A DNA stretch of 64,000 bases from Sporotomaculum syntrophicum (GTDB taxonomy: Bacteria; Bacillota; Desulfotomaculia; Desulfotomaculales; Desulfallaceae). The stretch is taken from the NCBI RefSeq assembly GCF_009932395.1, contig NZ_LSRS01000003.1:894754-958753 (forward strand). The letters are read 5' to 3'. The notes under the pieces were generated by a model that was given only the letters and a program-made list of their open reading frames with translations, was not told the DNA's origin and ran no database searches. The position numbers and the translations under genes were made by a program. Below, piece by piece: positions 46,281-55,574 of the stretch (position 1 is the first letter of the stretch; every line of letters begins with the position of its first letter).

Positions 46281-48077
46281 GTGAATATACCAAACGCTAT
46301 TATTACCGAGCAATTCATTAAGCATACAGAAGCCATTATGGATTGCACACAAAATGGTATACTTGCCATTGACACAACTAAAACAGTTATAAATTGTAAT
46401 AATGCTACCGGACAATTGCTAGGAAGAAATCCACAGGATCTTATCGGCAAGCCATTACGAGAAGTTATTGATACATGCAATAGTTCCATATCCCGGGTTA
46501 TTGAGACTGGCCAACCTGAATTTAGTACACCAATTAATATAAATGGTCGTAGCATAATTGTTCATTACACGCCTTTGTATATGAGAAATAAAATTACAGG
46601 AGCTGTGGCTATATTCCAGAATATTTCGGATTCCGATCAAGTAATATCAGAACTTGAATGTTTACGTCATCAATATAATCAACTAGAAACCTTTATTGAC
46701 TCGTCTTTTGACGGAATTATGATTGCAGATACTCATGGACAGGTTATTAAAGTAAATAAGGCTCATACCCGGCTGACTGGTTTGAATAAGTGCAGTTTTA
46801 TTGGTAAGTACATCAATGATTTGTTTAACCAAGGTATTTTCAAGTACGAGTCGTTAACTGGTAAATGTCTGCAGGAAGGCCATACTGTAACTGGCCTTCA
46901 ATATATCAATCCAACTAAAAAGGATTTAATAGTCACAGCTAGTCCAGTATTTAACAGCGACGGCAGTATGGCCGGCGTGATCGCAAATTTACGAGATCTT
47001 ACTGAGCTGAGTCAGCTTAAAGATAAATGTAAGATGTCACAGGTACGAACTAAACGTGGGCATATTGAATTATCCAATATATTAAAAGAAAAATTACGTC
47101 AGGATAAAATTGTTGCTGCCAGCCCGGAAATGATTAAAGTTTTAAACATGTCAGAAAGGGTAGCCCGGACAGACACTACCATATTGCTTACTGGCGAATC
47201 TGGAGCAGGGAAAGAAATTGTTGCCAGGATAATTCACCATGCCAGCGAGAGAGCAAAAGGCAACTTTATTCAAATTAATTGTGGTGCCATACCGGAAAAT
47301 CTCTTAGAGGCTGAGCTTTTTGGTTACGAGGAAGGAGCTTTTACCGGAGCCCGTAGACAGGGTAAAGCCGGTCTTTTTGAACTGGCTAACAACGGCTCTA
47401 TAATGCTCGATGAAATTGCAGAAATGCCAATAAACCTTCAGGTGAAATTGCTTCGCGTATTGCAGGAGCAGGAAACTTTTCGTGTAGGCGGCACCACCAC
47501 CATAAAGCTTAATGCCCGGGTAATCGCTGCAACAAATAAAGATTTATGGGACTGTGTAAAGCAGGGAACTTTTCGCGAGGACCTTTTTTACCGTCTCAAC
47601 GTAGTTCCGATAAATGTACCGCCCCTACGGCAGCGCCAAGACGATATTATTCCCTTAGTGATGAACTATTTAAACTGTTTTCAAGAGAAATATCATGTTA
47701 ATAAGTGCTTTGATCCTGAGGCTTTATCTCTATTAGAAGCATACCAGTGGCCTGGTAATGTTAGAGAGTTGAAAAATGTTATTGAACGTCTGGTTATATT
47801 ATGTGAAGGCAATATAATTTCTAGTCAGTTAGTGGCAGAGCATCTTAATCGAAACCAAAAGCTAACGCTGGAACCAGTAGTTGTGAATGGTTTGCTTCCT
47901 CTTAAAGATGCTCAGGAAAAACTAGAAAGGGCTCTCCTGCAGTTGGCTTTAGATAAGTTCAAAACCACCAGAAAAGCAGCTCAGGCCCTTGGAATAGCAC
48001 ATTCGAGTGTAGTACGAAAACTAGCCCGGCACGATATGAAACCAGTTCAGCTATGGACCACATATATAGACAGTTGA
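46281..48077 (+). CDS. Sigma-54-dependent activator with two PAS domains
   Basis: 598 residues. Two PAS domains (about 15-115 and 135-245), then an AAA+ domain with Walker A GESGAGKE, the GAFTGA loop (EEGAFTGARRQG) that contacts sigma-54, Walker B IMLDEIAEM and the arginine fingers (RQRQDDI). The C-terminus is a Fis-type helix-turn-helix (FKTTRKAAQALGIAHSSVVRKLARHDM). The PAS domains likely sense an aromatic ligand or redox state. The shared sigma-54 promoters and palindromes upstream of bamB and 61988 are the best candidate targets. GTG start with AAGGTGG upstream. Confidence 0.93.
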   Translation: MNIPNAIITEQFIKHTEAIMDCTQNGILAIDTTKTVINCNNATGQLLGRNPQDLIGKPLREVIDTCNSSISRVIETGQPEFSTPININGRSIIVHYTPLYMRNKITGAVAIFQNISDSDQVISELECLRHQYNQLETFIDSSFDGIMIADTHGQVIKVNKAHTRLTGLNKCSFIGKYINDLFNQGIFKYESLTGKCLQEGHTVTGLQYINPTKKDLIVTASPVFNSDGSMAGVIANLRDLTELSQLKDKCKMSQVRTKRGHIELSNILKEKLRQDKIVAASPEMIKVLNMSERVARTDTTILLTGESGAGKEIVARIIHHASERAKGNFIQINCGAIPENLLEAELFGYEEGAFTGARRQGKAGLFELANNGSIMLDEIAEMPINLQVKLLRVLQEQETFRVGGTTTIKLNARVIAATNKDLWDCVKQGTFREDLFYRLNVVPINVPPLRQRQDDIIPLVMNYLNCFQEKYHVNKCFDPEALSLLEAYQWPGNVRELKNVIERLVILCEGNIISSQLVAEHLNRNQKLTLEPVVVNGLLPLKDAQEKLERALLQLALDKFKTTRKAAQALGIAHSSVVRKLARHDMKPVQLWTTYIDS

Positions 48078-48140
48078 TTTAGCCGAAGTAATAACAAAAA
48101 TAAGACTGTTGCTGTATTACAGATTTTAAAAAAGCAATAA

Positions 48141-48185
48141 AAAAAGTACTGGAGGGATTAAAATATGCTACCTCCAGTACTTTTT
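48141..48185. terminator. Bidirectional rho-independent terminator
   Basis: AAAAAGTACTGGAGG (48141-48155) pairs perfectly with CCTCCAGTACTTTTT (48171-48185). It separates the sigma-54 activator (+) from the end of the bam operon (-). Confidence 0.9.
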
Positions 48186-48241
48186 ACTTTCACTTGATTA
48201 ATGTAATTAGATTTCTGTCTTACAAGATTATAAACTCTTGT

Positions 48242-48862
48242 TTATTCCTCCACTGTTGGTCCCATTGGAGCTGAAGGAAACGCCAGCGCTTTAGTTAATA
48301 CAAAGACTCCTTGTAGATACTCTGTAGGGCAAAGCGGGAAACATTCTGTACAGCTCCAACACTCCTTGGCAGCTATTTCAGGAATAAATTGTATTTCACG
48401 CGATGGTCCCTTATTAACAAAACAAATAGCGTTTTTCTTTTTAATCTCAGCACAGTATCTTACACATAGACCACATTGAATACAAAATGAAGGTTCTTTT
48501 TCAAAACGGTTTTTGTCTGCTCCATATTCTTCTGCATATTCCTGCATCTTCAAACCCCTGGCCACTGGAGCATGAGCCAGCAGTAGCTCCAAAATCATTT
48601 TACGAATTTTATCTACCTTTTCCGTCCTGGTTCTGACGATCAAATCCTTTTCCACTGGATAAAGGCAGGCAGCAACGAGATTGGTCCGACCACGCACTTC
48701 TACTTCCACTGTGCAAAGGCGGCAAGCACCATAAGGCTCTAATGTCTCGAGGTAGCACAGTGTCGGAATCGATATTCCAGCTTTTTGAGCAGCATCTAAA
48801 ACGGTCATCCCTTCTTCTGCTGCAACTTCTATTCCGTCAATCTGCATAATAATTTCACTCAT
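48242..48862 (-). CDS. bamI: Class II benzoyl-CoA reductase, NuoG-like Fe-S subunit
   Basis: 206 residues. A [2Fe-2S] domain (CYLETLEPYGACRLCTVE...C), the NuoG-type His-Cys segment is reduced, then two cluster groups CIQCGLCVRYC and CWSCTECFPLCP. It has no molybdopterin domain. Together with BamG and BamH it forms the NAD(H)-type branch of the complex. Last gene of the operon, before a strong terminator. Confidence 0.9.
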   Translation of the reverse strand: MSEIIMQIDGIEVAAEEGMTVLDAAQKAGISIPTLCYLETLEPYGACRLCTVEVEVRGRTNLVAACLYPVEKDLIVRTRTEKVDKIRKMILELLLAHAPVARGLKMQEYAEEYGADKNRFEKEPSFCIQCGLCVRYCAEIKKKNAICFVNKGPSREIQFIPEIAAKECWSCTECFPLCPTEYLQGVFVLTKALAFPSAPMGPTVEE

Positions 48863-48894
48863 ATTTCTTTGCTCCCTTTAGGTTATAGTTCTCG

Positions 48895-50580
48895 CTAGTT
48901 CAGCTCTTTGCAGGCATTAGCCGGGCAGCGCTTCTCGTTTATATGAGCCTCAAACTCATCTCTAAAGTATTTCAACATACTAATTAACGGTTTTTGGATA
49001 CTCCTGCCTAACGAACAAAGAGCCGCTTCGCCAACTACCCCGGATATTTCCTCCAAAAGCTTGATATCTCCCTCTTTTCCTTCACCTTGGGTCATATTGG
49101 TAAGAATCTTAAGCATTTGCCTCATGCCTTCACGACATGGTACACATTTGCCGCAAGATTCACCAGCTAAAAAGTCAAGGAATAACCTTGCCATTTCAAC
49201 CATACATGTATCTTCATCCAGTACCAGCATATCGCCAGCGCCCAACGAAGCACCTAGTTTTGACAGCTCATCAAAATCAAGAGGGGTGTCGATGAGACTT
49301 TCGGGAATGGTACCTCCCATTGGTCCTCCAAAATGTATCGCTTTAAGTTTCTTTCCGTTTGGAATTCCACCGCCAAAGTCGAAGACAATTTCTCTGAGTG
49401 AAGTACCCATGGGAACCTCTACGACTCCTGAGTTTACTATATTACCTGATAGGGATATAAGTTTTGTTCCTTTGCTCCGCTCGGTCCCGATACTGCTGTA
49501 CCACTCATACCCATTACTAATTATCTGAGGTACGTTGGCCCAAGTTTCTACGTTGTTCAGGTTACTGGGCCGATCCCAAATACCAGTTACAGAAGTACGG
49601 ATATATTTTGGTCTTGGTTCAGGTGGCATCCCTTCAATGGACTTCATTAATGCGCTGGATTCACCTGAAACGAAAATCCCTACATCAAGATGTACATCAA
49701 CATTAAAGCTGAAGCCGGAACCAAGAATATTGTCACCTAAAAACCCGTATTCTTTAGCCTGGGCGAGTGCTAGATCAAGATTCTTCCTTAGCACAGGAGT
49801 ATCATGACGGGTGTAAATAAAGCCTTGGTGAGAGCCAATGGCATATGCACCGATAATCAAGCCTTCCAGTATTAGATGTGGGTTCCCGGTAAATAAAGCT
49901 CTGTCCATAAACGCACCGGGCTCTCCTTCGTGAGCGTTGACAATAACATACTTATCTACTCCCGGTTGAGCATTGCGGGTGGTTTCCCACTTCGAACCAG
50001 CAGGGAATCCACCGCCGCCTCGGCCGCGTAAATTGGCTTTCTTTATTTCATCGAGAACACCTTCGGGGCTCATTTCAAAAAGCGCTTTGGATAACGCTGA
50101 ATAACCACCCACTGCCAAGTAGTCCTCAATACTCTTGGGATTAATCTTCGGGCTATTACCAATTAGCAATCTCGACTGGTTCTTGTAGAAAGGTATTTCA
50201 GATTGATGTGCTGCTTTTGTACCGGTGTCGGAATCAGTATAGATTAATCGGTCAATCACTTGCTTACCTAGTATAGTCTGAGATATAATCTCCGGTACAT
50301 CTTCCGGTGTTACTTCCAAATAACATATTTCCTCAGGATAGATAACAACGATCGGCCCTTTTTCACAAAATCCATGACAGCCGGTTGCTATAAGATCAAC
50401 TTTTGCATCCAACGACTGTTTTTTGATTTCTTCTTCAAAAGCGCTGAGCACTTCAGCATTGCCTGAACCAAGACAGGCAATTCCCGCACATACGGAAATA
50501 CAAGGCTTATCAGGATCTTTTTGTGCTAATATTCCTTTCCTGAGTTCTTCCAACTCCGCAGCTGAATTTATTCGTGGCAT
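48895..50580 (-). CDS. bamH: Class II benzoyl-CoA reductase, NuoF-like NADH/FMN subunit
   Basis: 561 residues. N-terminal thioredoxin-like part (CAGIACLGSGNAEVLSAFEEEI...CHGFCEKGPIVVIYPE), then the NuoF core with NADH/FMN site LRGRGGGGFPAGSKWE, VNAHEGEPGAFMDR, and the [4Fe-4S] motif ESCGKCVPCREGM. The C-terminal extra ferredoxin pair found in some NuoF-like hydrogenase subunits is absent. It is the likely NAD(H) docking site of the Bam complex. Confidence 0.92.
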   Translation of the reverse strand: MPRINSAAELEELRKGILAQKDPDKPCISVCAGIACLGSGNAEVLSAFEEEIKKQSLDAKVDLIATGCHGFCEKGPIVVIYPEEICYLEVTPEDVPEIISQTILGKQVIDRLIYTDSDTGTKAAHQSEIPFYKNQSRLLIGNSPKINPKSIEDYLAVGGYSALSKALFEMSPEGVLDEIKKANLRGRGGGGFPAGSKWETTRNAQPGVDKYVIVNAHEGEPGAFMDRALFTGNPHLILEGLIIGAYAIGSHQGFIYTRHDTPVLRKNLDLALAQAKEYGFLGDNILGSGFSFNVDVHLDVGIFVSGESSALMKSIEGMPPEPRPKYIRTSVTGIWDRPSNLNNVETWANVPQIISNGYEWYSSIGTERSKGTKLISLSGNIVNSGVVEVPMGTSLREIVFDFGGGIPNGKKLKAIHFGGPMGGTIPESLIDTPLDFDELSKLGASLGAGDMLVLDEDTCMVEMARLFLDFLAGESCGKCVPCREGMRQMLKILTNMTQGEGKEGDIKLLEEISGVVGEAALCSLGRSIQKPLISMLKYFRDEFEAHINEKRCPANACKELN

Positions 50581-50589
50581 AACGTTCCC

Positions 50590-51042
50590 TCACTCATATT
50601 TTTTTAACGCTTCTGCTATCTCGGCAGGCGCCGTCTTACCGTGAGTCTTTCCATCGATTTCTACCAGCGGACCTAAAGAACAGCAACCCTGGCAGTTTAC
50701 GGTTTCCAGGCTGAACTTCATATCGGGGTCCGTTTCGCCGGGTTTAATTCCAGTTATTTTTTGCACCTCTTCGAGAACTTGCTGCGCACCTCGAACCTGA
50801 CAGGCAGTGCCCGTACATATATTAACTTGATAACGTCCTTTAGGAGTCAAACTAAATGTTTTATAAATGGTAGCTATGCGCAGTACCCGGCTTAAGGGCA
50901 CCTCTAATTTTTCACTGACCTTTACTAATACTTCTCTCGGAAGCCAATGATTCTCTTCCTGTATCTCCATCATTACTTTGATCAGTGCACCTGGTTGGCC
51001 CTGGTGTTCGTTTAAAATCTGCTCAATTTTATCGTTATTCAT
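50590..51042 (-). CDS. bamG: Class II benzoyl-CoA reductase, NuoE-like [2Fe-2S] subunit
   Basis: About 150 residues of thioredoxin-like ferredoxin: ICTGTACQVRGAQQVLEEV...VNCQGCCSLGPLVEIDGK supplies the four cysteines. Preceded by helices EILNEHQGQPGALIKVMMEIQEENHWLPREVL. ATG 51042 is chosen (AAGGAGGT upstream); the ORF extends 22 codons of basic sequence further. It stops 10 bases before bamH. Confidence 0.9.
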   Translation of the reverse strand: MNNDKIEQILNEHQGQPGALIKVMMEIQEENHWLPREVLVKVSEKLEVPLSRVLRIATIYKTFSLTPKGRYQVNICTGTACQVRGAQQVLEEVQKITGIKPGETDPDMKFSLETVNCQGCCSLGPLVEIDGKTHGKTAPAEIAEALKKYE

Positions 51043-51094
51043 AGCGACTGTTCTGACCTCCTTCTTTCCCCTAGACCGCCGTCTTCCTTTCACC

Positions 51095-51862
51095 TTAGAC
51101 GAGAGCAAAGCGTTTTTGGCTTTCCTCGTATTTGACTAATCCTTGCATTGCTGAATTATTAAGTTGTCTTGAAACTTCAGACGAGGTTATACCTAAATTC
51201 ACCGCCATTTCACCCGGGGCGAGTGGTTTTTCACGCAGCAGTGAAATAATTTGGTCTAGGGTTAGTTTGTCTCCAATTAATTCATTGAATATTTTTTCAA
51301 ACTCTTTACTAGCATAGAATTCTTCATATTGTTCTACAGTTTCAAAACGCACTTTCAGTCTCTCATTTTGTACTACTCTAATGTAGGGGATTAATTCTGT
51401 AACTGCCTGAAGTTTCAACTTAAGTGCGTCTTGGTTAATTCCCTCAGATTGCCCTAGTAATCCTAAGTTTCTCATCGTTTGGCTGAATTCATTCATAGCT
51501 TCGGCAAAACGCAGCCCTTCACCGGCAGATACATGTTCTAATTTTATTCTCTCGGGATTTAGCCCAATGTGTGCAAGTATTTTTTTACTCAACATCACCA
51601 TATTAAGTGCATCATAATTTCCATGCGTAACATAATGACAGTCTCCAAGGTGACAAGTGCCGACAAACACACCGTCATTTCCATTTGCAAAAGCACGGAA
51701 AATAAAGGACATGTCAACACGACCGGAGCACATCATACGGATAAGCCTAATGTAAGTAGCATATTGTTGTCTGGAAACTCCAGACAAATCTGCAGCACCG
51801 TATGCTCACCAGTTGCATACGAAACCTAAAATTCTTGGTTTAGAATCAGTTCCTGTAGCCAC
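51095..51862 (-). CDS. bamF: BamF, MvhD-like Fe-S subunit with selenocysteine (TGA at codon 19) and C-terminal winged helix
   Basis: 255 residues when TGA 51808-51806 is read as selenocysteine. GTG 51862 (AGAGGTGG upstream, in-frame TAA five codons before) codes KPRILGFVCNW-Sec-AYGAADLSGVSRQQY, the conserved N-terminus of MvhD proteins, which a start after the TGA would lose. Then MMCSGRVDMSFIFRAF and GTCHLGDCHY give the [2Fe-2S] cysteines. The last 60 residues are a winged helix (PGEMAVNLGITSSEVSRQLNNSAMQGLVKYEES). Geobacter BamF is also reported to carry selenocysteine. It passes electrons between BamE and the rest of the complex. A SECIS-like hairpin follows the TGA. Confidence 0.9.
51769..51808 (-). 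promoter_or_regulatory. UGA codon and bacterial SECIS-like hairpin in bamF
   Basis: TGA at 51808-51806; 20 bases later GTCTGG-AGTTT-CCAGAC (51785-51769 on the minus strand) forms a 6-bp stem with a G-U-containing loop, the arrangement bound by SelB. Confidence 0.75.
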
Positions 51863-51922
51863 TCTTATTCCACCTCTTTAGTTAGTAATCTCAGCATCGT
51901 TTTTTTTGGGAGCATTTCCTTT

Positions 51923-51953
51923 GGGGACATACCTCCATGGGAGGTGTGTCCCC
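51923..51953 (-). other. Strong hairpin between bamE and bamF
   Basis: GGGGACATACCTCC (51923-51936) pairs with GGGAGGTGTGTCCCC (51939-51953), about 12 bp with one wobble. No T-run follows on the minus strand, so it is more likely an mRNA processing or stability element. Confidence 0.55.
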
Positions 51954-51980
51954 TTTCCTTATAACTTCAACATATCAACA

Positions 51981-54900
51981 CTACAGGGCGTCTGCAGTTG
52001 CTGCGTCAATTTGGCTATATACCTGTTCAAACGTATAATGTTTCAGTGAAATAGCCCCTGTTGGACACTTGGCGTTACAGAGACCGTCTCCTTTACAGAG
52101 CACAGAATTAACCGTGGCTTTCTTGCCATGTGGTGTCTCATGAAATGATATAGCTCCATACGCACAGGCTGCAATACATGCTCCACACGAAATACAAATA
52201 CTCTCATTGACACTGGCAACAGAACCTGAAGCAACGACTGTATCATTTGATAGAAGTGTTAAAACACGACCGGCAGCGCCATATGCTTGGCTAATCGTTT
52301 CAGAGAGAAGCTTGGGATAATGGGCTATCCCACACAAGTAAACACCATCTGCAGCAAAATCTACAGGTCTTAATTTGACGTGGGCTTCCGAGTAGAAACC
52401 ATCCGGACTCAAAGATACTTTAAATAAAGCGGCTACATCTTTGCTGTCTTCAGCGGGAACAACCGCAGCAGCCAGAACCACTGCATCAGCATCTAGTTCA
52501 AGCTTTGTACCTAAAATAGGATCGGTCACAGTAACTTTCAATACGGACTTGCCGTCATCATTTTCACCATCTTCTACTTCAGGTAGATCTTCAGGCTCAT
52601 AACGGATGAACCGGATATCCTTATCGGCCGCTTCTCGGTAATAATCTTCTTTATAGCCATAGGTTCTAATATCTCTGAACAGAATGTAAATATCCATCTC
52701 CGGGTTTATTTCTTTAAGCTTAAGTGCATTTTTGATTGACTCGCTGCAGCATATCCGACTGCAGTAATTTCTATCTTCATTTCTGCAACCTACGCATTGA
52801 ATCATAACCAAACTCTCGGAGTTAAGCAGCTTTTCATCTTCTTTAGAAATTTGCTCTTCTAACTCCAGATGAGTCATTACACGATCATCTTCACCATATA
52901 GATATTCAGTTGGTTTATATACTTCGGCACCGGTAGCGATAACCGTAGCTCCATGTTTAATTTCGCTAACTATACCTTTTGATTCAATTTTGGTAACAAA
53001 ATTACCTATATAGCCAGACGCATCAATGACTTTTGCATCAGTCTTTACATGGATATAGGGGTTCATATAAATCTTTTGAATTAGCTCGTTCAAATAGCCC
53101 TGAACATCGAGTCCTTCTAAGGTATAATGCAATTTCCTAGCTATTCCGCCCAATACTTTTTCCTTTTCTAAGAGGTATACATGGTGTCCCTGCTTGGCAA
53201 TAGAAAGAGCACTGGTCATACCAGCTACGCCGCCACCAACTACTAACGCTGCCTTGTTGACAGGCAGATCAAATTCCTGCAGTGGCTCTAAATGGGAAAC
53301 TCGCGCCACCGCCATGCGGATTAAATCCTTAGCCTTTTGGGTCGCCAATTCTTGCTCCTTCGAGTGTACCCAGGAACAATGTTCTCTAATATTGGCAAAT
53401 TCAAAGTAATATTGATTAATTCCGGCTTCTCTAAGAGTGTCCCTAAATAGCGGCTCGTGTGTTCTGGGGGTACAAGCCGCGACTACCACGCGGTTAAGAC
53501 CTTTTTCAATGATTGAATTAGTTATATGCTTGGCCGCATCTGTAGAACATATAAAAAGGTTGTCTTCGGAGTGCACTACGTTAGGTAAGGTTAAGGCATA
53601 ATCAACTGCCGAAGGAACATTTACTATTCTTCCGATATTAGCCCCACAATGGCATACAAAGACTCCAATTCTTGGCTCTTCTTGGGAAACATCTCTTTCC
53701 ATAGGATATTCTCTTGCTTTGGCCAAGTCACCTCTCCGGAAATTAAGCATTTCACCACACTGGGAGCCTGCCCCGCAAGCAGTCACAACCGACTCGGGAA
53801 TATCTAAAGGACCCTGGAAGGCTCCACTAATGAATATCCCCGGACGAGTGGTTTCCATTGGATTTACTGGATTTGTTTTGCAGAACCCATGCTCATTAAG
53901 CTCAATTCCGAACTTATCGGCCAAGCTCTGAGCATCAGCAGGTGGAGTCAATCCAACAGATAATACTACCATATCAAATTCTTCTTCTTTTACACCTTCA
54001 TCGTTAGTAGCATATCTTATTGTGACATTCTTGGTTACCGGGTCTTCTCTCATTATTGATGCATAACCTCTAATAAACCGAACACCGGGAAGCTTCTCTG
54101 TCCTCTGGTAGAAACGCTCAAAATCTTTACCATAGGAACGAATATCATTATGGAATATCGTACATTCGGCATCTGCATCATGATCTTTAGTCAAAATAAC
54201 ATGCTTCTGGGCATAGGTACAGCAAACTGCAGAGCAATAACTGTTACCGCCGGGGATAACCTGTCTTGAACCGACGCATTGAATCCAAGCTATTTTATGA
54301 GGATGCTTTTTGTCTGTAGCACGAAGGATTTCACCTTCGTAAGGCCCGGTGGAACATAATAAACGTTCATAATCCAAACTGGTAACTACATTTTCAAATT
54401 CACCGTATCGATATTCTTCGCGCAATTTGGGGTCATAGGGTTCAAAACCCGGCGCTAGAATTATCGAACCTACTTTAACTTCTACTTTTTCAGGTACTTG
54501 ATTAAAATTAATGGCTCCATTCTTACATACGCCCTGGCACACAGTACATGTCTTGTCCTTCAGGTAGCGACAGCTTTCATCAATATAAGTCACCAGGGGA
54601 ACTGCTTGAGCAAAATAAATATGAATAGCCTTGTTATTCGATATATCTTGGTTAAACTTATCGGGGTAAGTTACCGGGCAATATTCCACACATGTGGTAC
54701 AGCCAGTACAGATGGTTTCATCAATATACCTCGGCTTTTTAATTAGCGTAACGGTGAAATCTCCTGCTTCCCCTTCTACTTCTTTGACTTCTGTATAGGT
54801 CATGATTTCTATATTGGGATGCCTGTTACATTCAACAAACTTAGGCGATTCAATACACATGGAGCAGTCATTAGTGGGAAAGGTTTTGTCCAACTGGGCC

Positions 54901-55076
54901 ATATGGCCGCCAATGCTTGGTGCTTTGTCTACCAGGTATACTTTAAATCCTGCAGTGGCAAGATCTAGAGCACCCTGAATACCACTAATCCCTCCACCGA
55001 CAATCATAACATCCCCTAAATCACTGTCTGCACAATTAACAAGCTTTCCCCCAATGCTTTCAATTTCTTTTTCCAT
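51981..55076 (-). CDS. bamE: Class II benzoyl-CoA reductase, double HdrA-like FAD/Fe-S subunit
   Basis: 1031 residues, two HdrA-like halves in one chain. Half 1 has FAD loop VMIVGGGISGIQGALDLATAGF, the HdrA TFPTNDCSMCIESPKFVECNRHPNIEI block and ferredoxin CTGCTTCVEYCP. Half 2 has AALVVGGGVAGMTSALSIAKQGH, repeated MIQCVGCRNEDRNYCSRICC cysteines, and two terminal ferredoxin motifs (CISCGACIAACAYGAI; CKGDGLCNAKCPTGAI). HdrA-type FAD can bifurcate electrons; in Bam it is proposed to drive low-potential electrons to BamBC. ATG 55076 has GAGGA 9 bases upstream; TTG 55085 is less likely. Confidence 0.93.
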   Translation of the reverse strand: MEKEIESIGGKLVNCADSDLGDVMIVGGGISGIQGALDLATAGFKVYLVDKAPSIGGHMAQLDKTFPTNDCSMCIESPKFVECNRHPNIEIMTYTEVKEVEGEAGDFTVTLIKKPRYIDETICTGCTTCVEYCPVTYPDKFNQDISNNKAIHIYFAQAVPLVTYIDESCRYLKDKTCTVCQGVCKNGAINFNQVPEKVEVKVGSIILAPGFEPYDPKLREEYRYGEFENVVTSLDYERLLCSTGPYEGEILRATDKKHPHKIAWIQCVGSRQVIPGGNSYCSAVCCTYAQKHVILTKDHDADAECTIFHNDIRSYGKDFERFYQRTEKLPGVRFIRGYASIMREDPVTKNVTIRYATNDEGVKEEEFDMVVLSVGLTPPADAQSLADKFGIELNEHGFCKTNPVNPMETTRPGIFISGAFQGPLDIPESVVTACGAGSQCGEMLNFRRGDLAKAREYPMERDVSQEEPRIGVFVCHCGANIGRIVNVPSAVDYALTLPNVVHSEDNLFICSTDAAKHITNSIIEKGLNRVVVAACTPRTHEPLFRDTLREAGINQYYFEFANIREHCSWVHSKEQELATQKAKDLIRMAVARVSHLEPLQEFDLPVNKAALVVGGGVAGMTSALSIAKQGHHVYLLEKEKVLGGIARKLHYTLEGLDVQGYLNELIQKIYMNPYIHVKTDAKVIDASGYIGNFVTKIESKGIVSEIKHGATVIATGAEVYKPTEYLYGEDDRVMTHLELEEQISKEDEKLLNSESLVMIQCVGCRNEDRNYCSRICCSESIKNALKLKEINPEMDIYILFRDIRTYGYKEDYYREAADKDIRFIRYEPEDLPEVEDGENDDGKSVLKVTVTDPILGTKLELDADAVVLAAAVVPAEDSKDVAALFKVSLSPDGFYSEAHVKLRPVDFAADGVYLCGIAHYPKLLSETISQAYGAAGRVLTLLSNDTVVASGSVASVNESICISCGACIAACAYGAISFHETPHGKKATVNSVLCKGDGLCNAKCPTGAISLKHYTFEQVYSQIDAATADAL

Positions 55077-55130
55077 ATCTATCAATCCTCATCAGTTTTT
55101 ATTTACCCGTACTATCGGGGGTTGGCCGGG

Positions 55131-55520
55131 TCAGCCAAACTTAATCTGTTGAACAGCCAAGCCGCTCCGGGTGGGTAACACCGCCAAGCGTTCACCGCGC
55201 ACCTGTCCAACCATGGCAATGCACGTATCACGGGCAGCCAAAATGGCGTTCTTCGTCAGCCCATGCCGCGAACCATCAACCAGATCAGGACCTAAGGCAT
55301 ACATCTTTGCTGCTTTGCACAGCATCTCGGACGATATGCGACCGATGATCAGCAATAGTTCAACTTTAATGACCTGTTCAACCTCACATCGGCCAGCAAC
55401 TCCTCCTCACTCACTCGTATGCTCACCACGTAACCAATGTCCATATAGCTTCTAAAACTTAATAATCATATCTGTTAGGTGAACACAGGATGGTAACTAG
55501 CGCCCTGAAATTACATGATT
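55131..55520 (-). pseudogene. Decayed fdhD fragment inside the bam operon
   Basis: Minus-strand pieces match the intact FdhD of this window in order: RALVTILCSPNRYD, then stops, VVSIRVSEEELLADVRLN, then after loss of about 100 residues LLIIGRISSEMLCKAAKM...LTKNAILAARDTCIAMVGQVRGERLAVLPTRSGLAVQQ. The middle, including the sulfur-transfer cysteine, is gone. It fills the only large gap in bamBCDEFGHI, between bamD and bamE. Confidence 0.88.
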
Positions 55521-55574
55521 TATGAATACCTTTCGCTAGACAGGATTGCTCCTACGCAAATATATCTTTCCCAC

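Noticed and set aside
51769..51785. Hairpin in bamF as an intragenic terminator
   Set aside because: It is followed by coding sequence with no T-run and sits at SECIS distance from the TGA.
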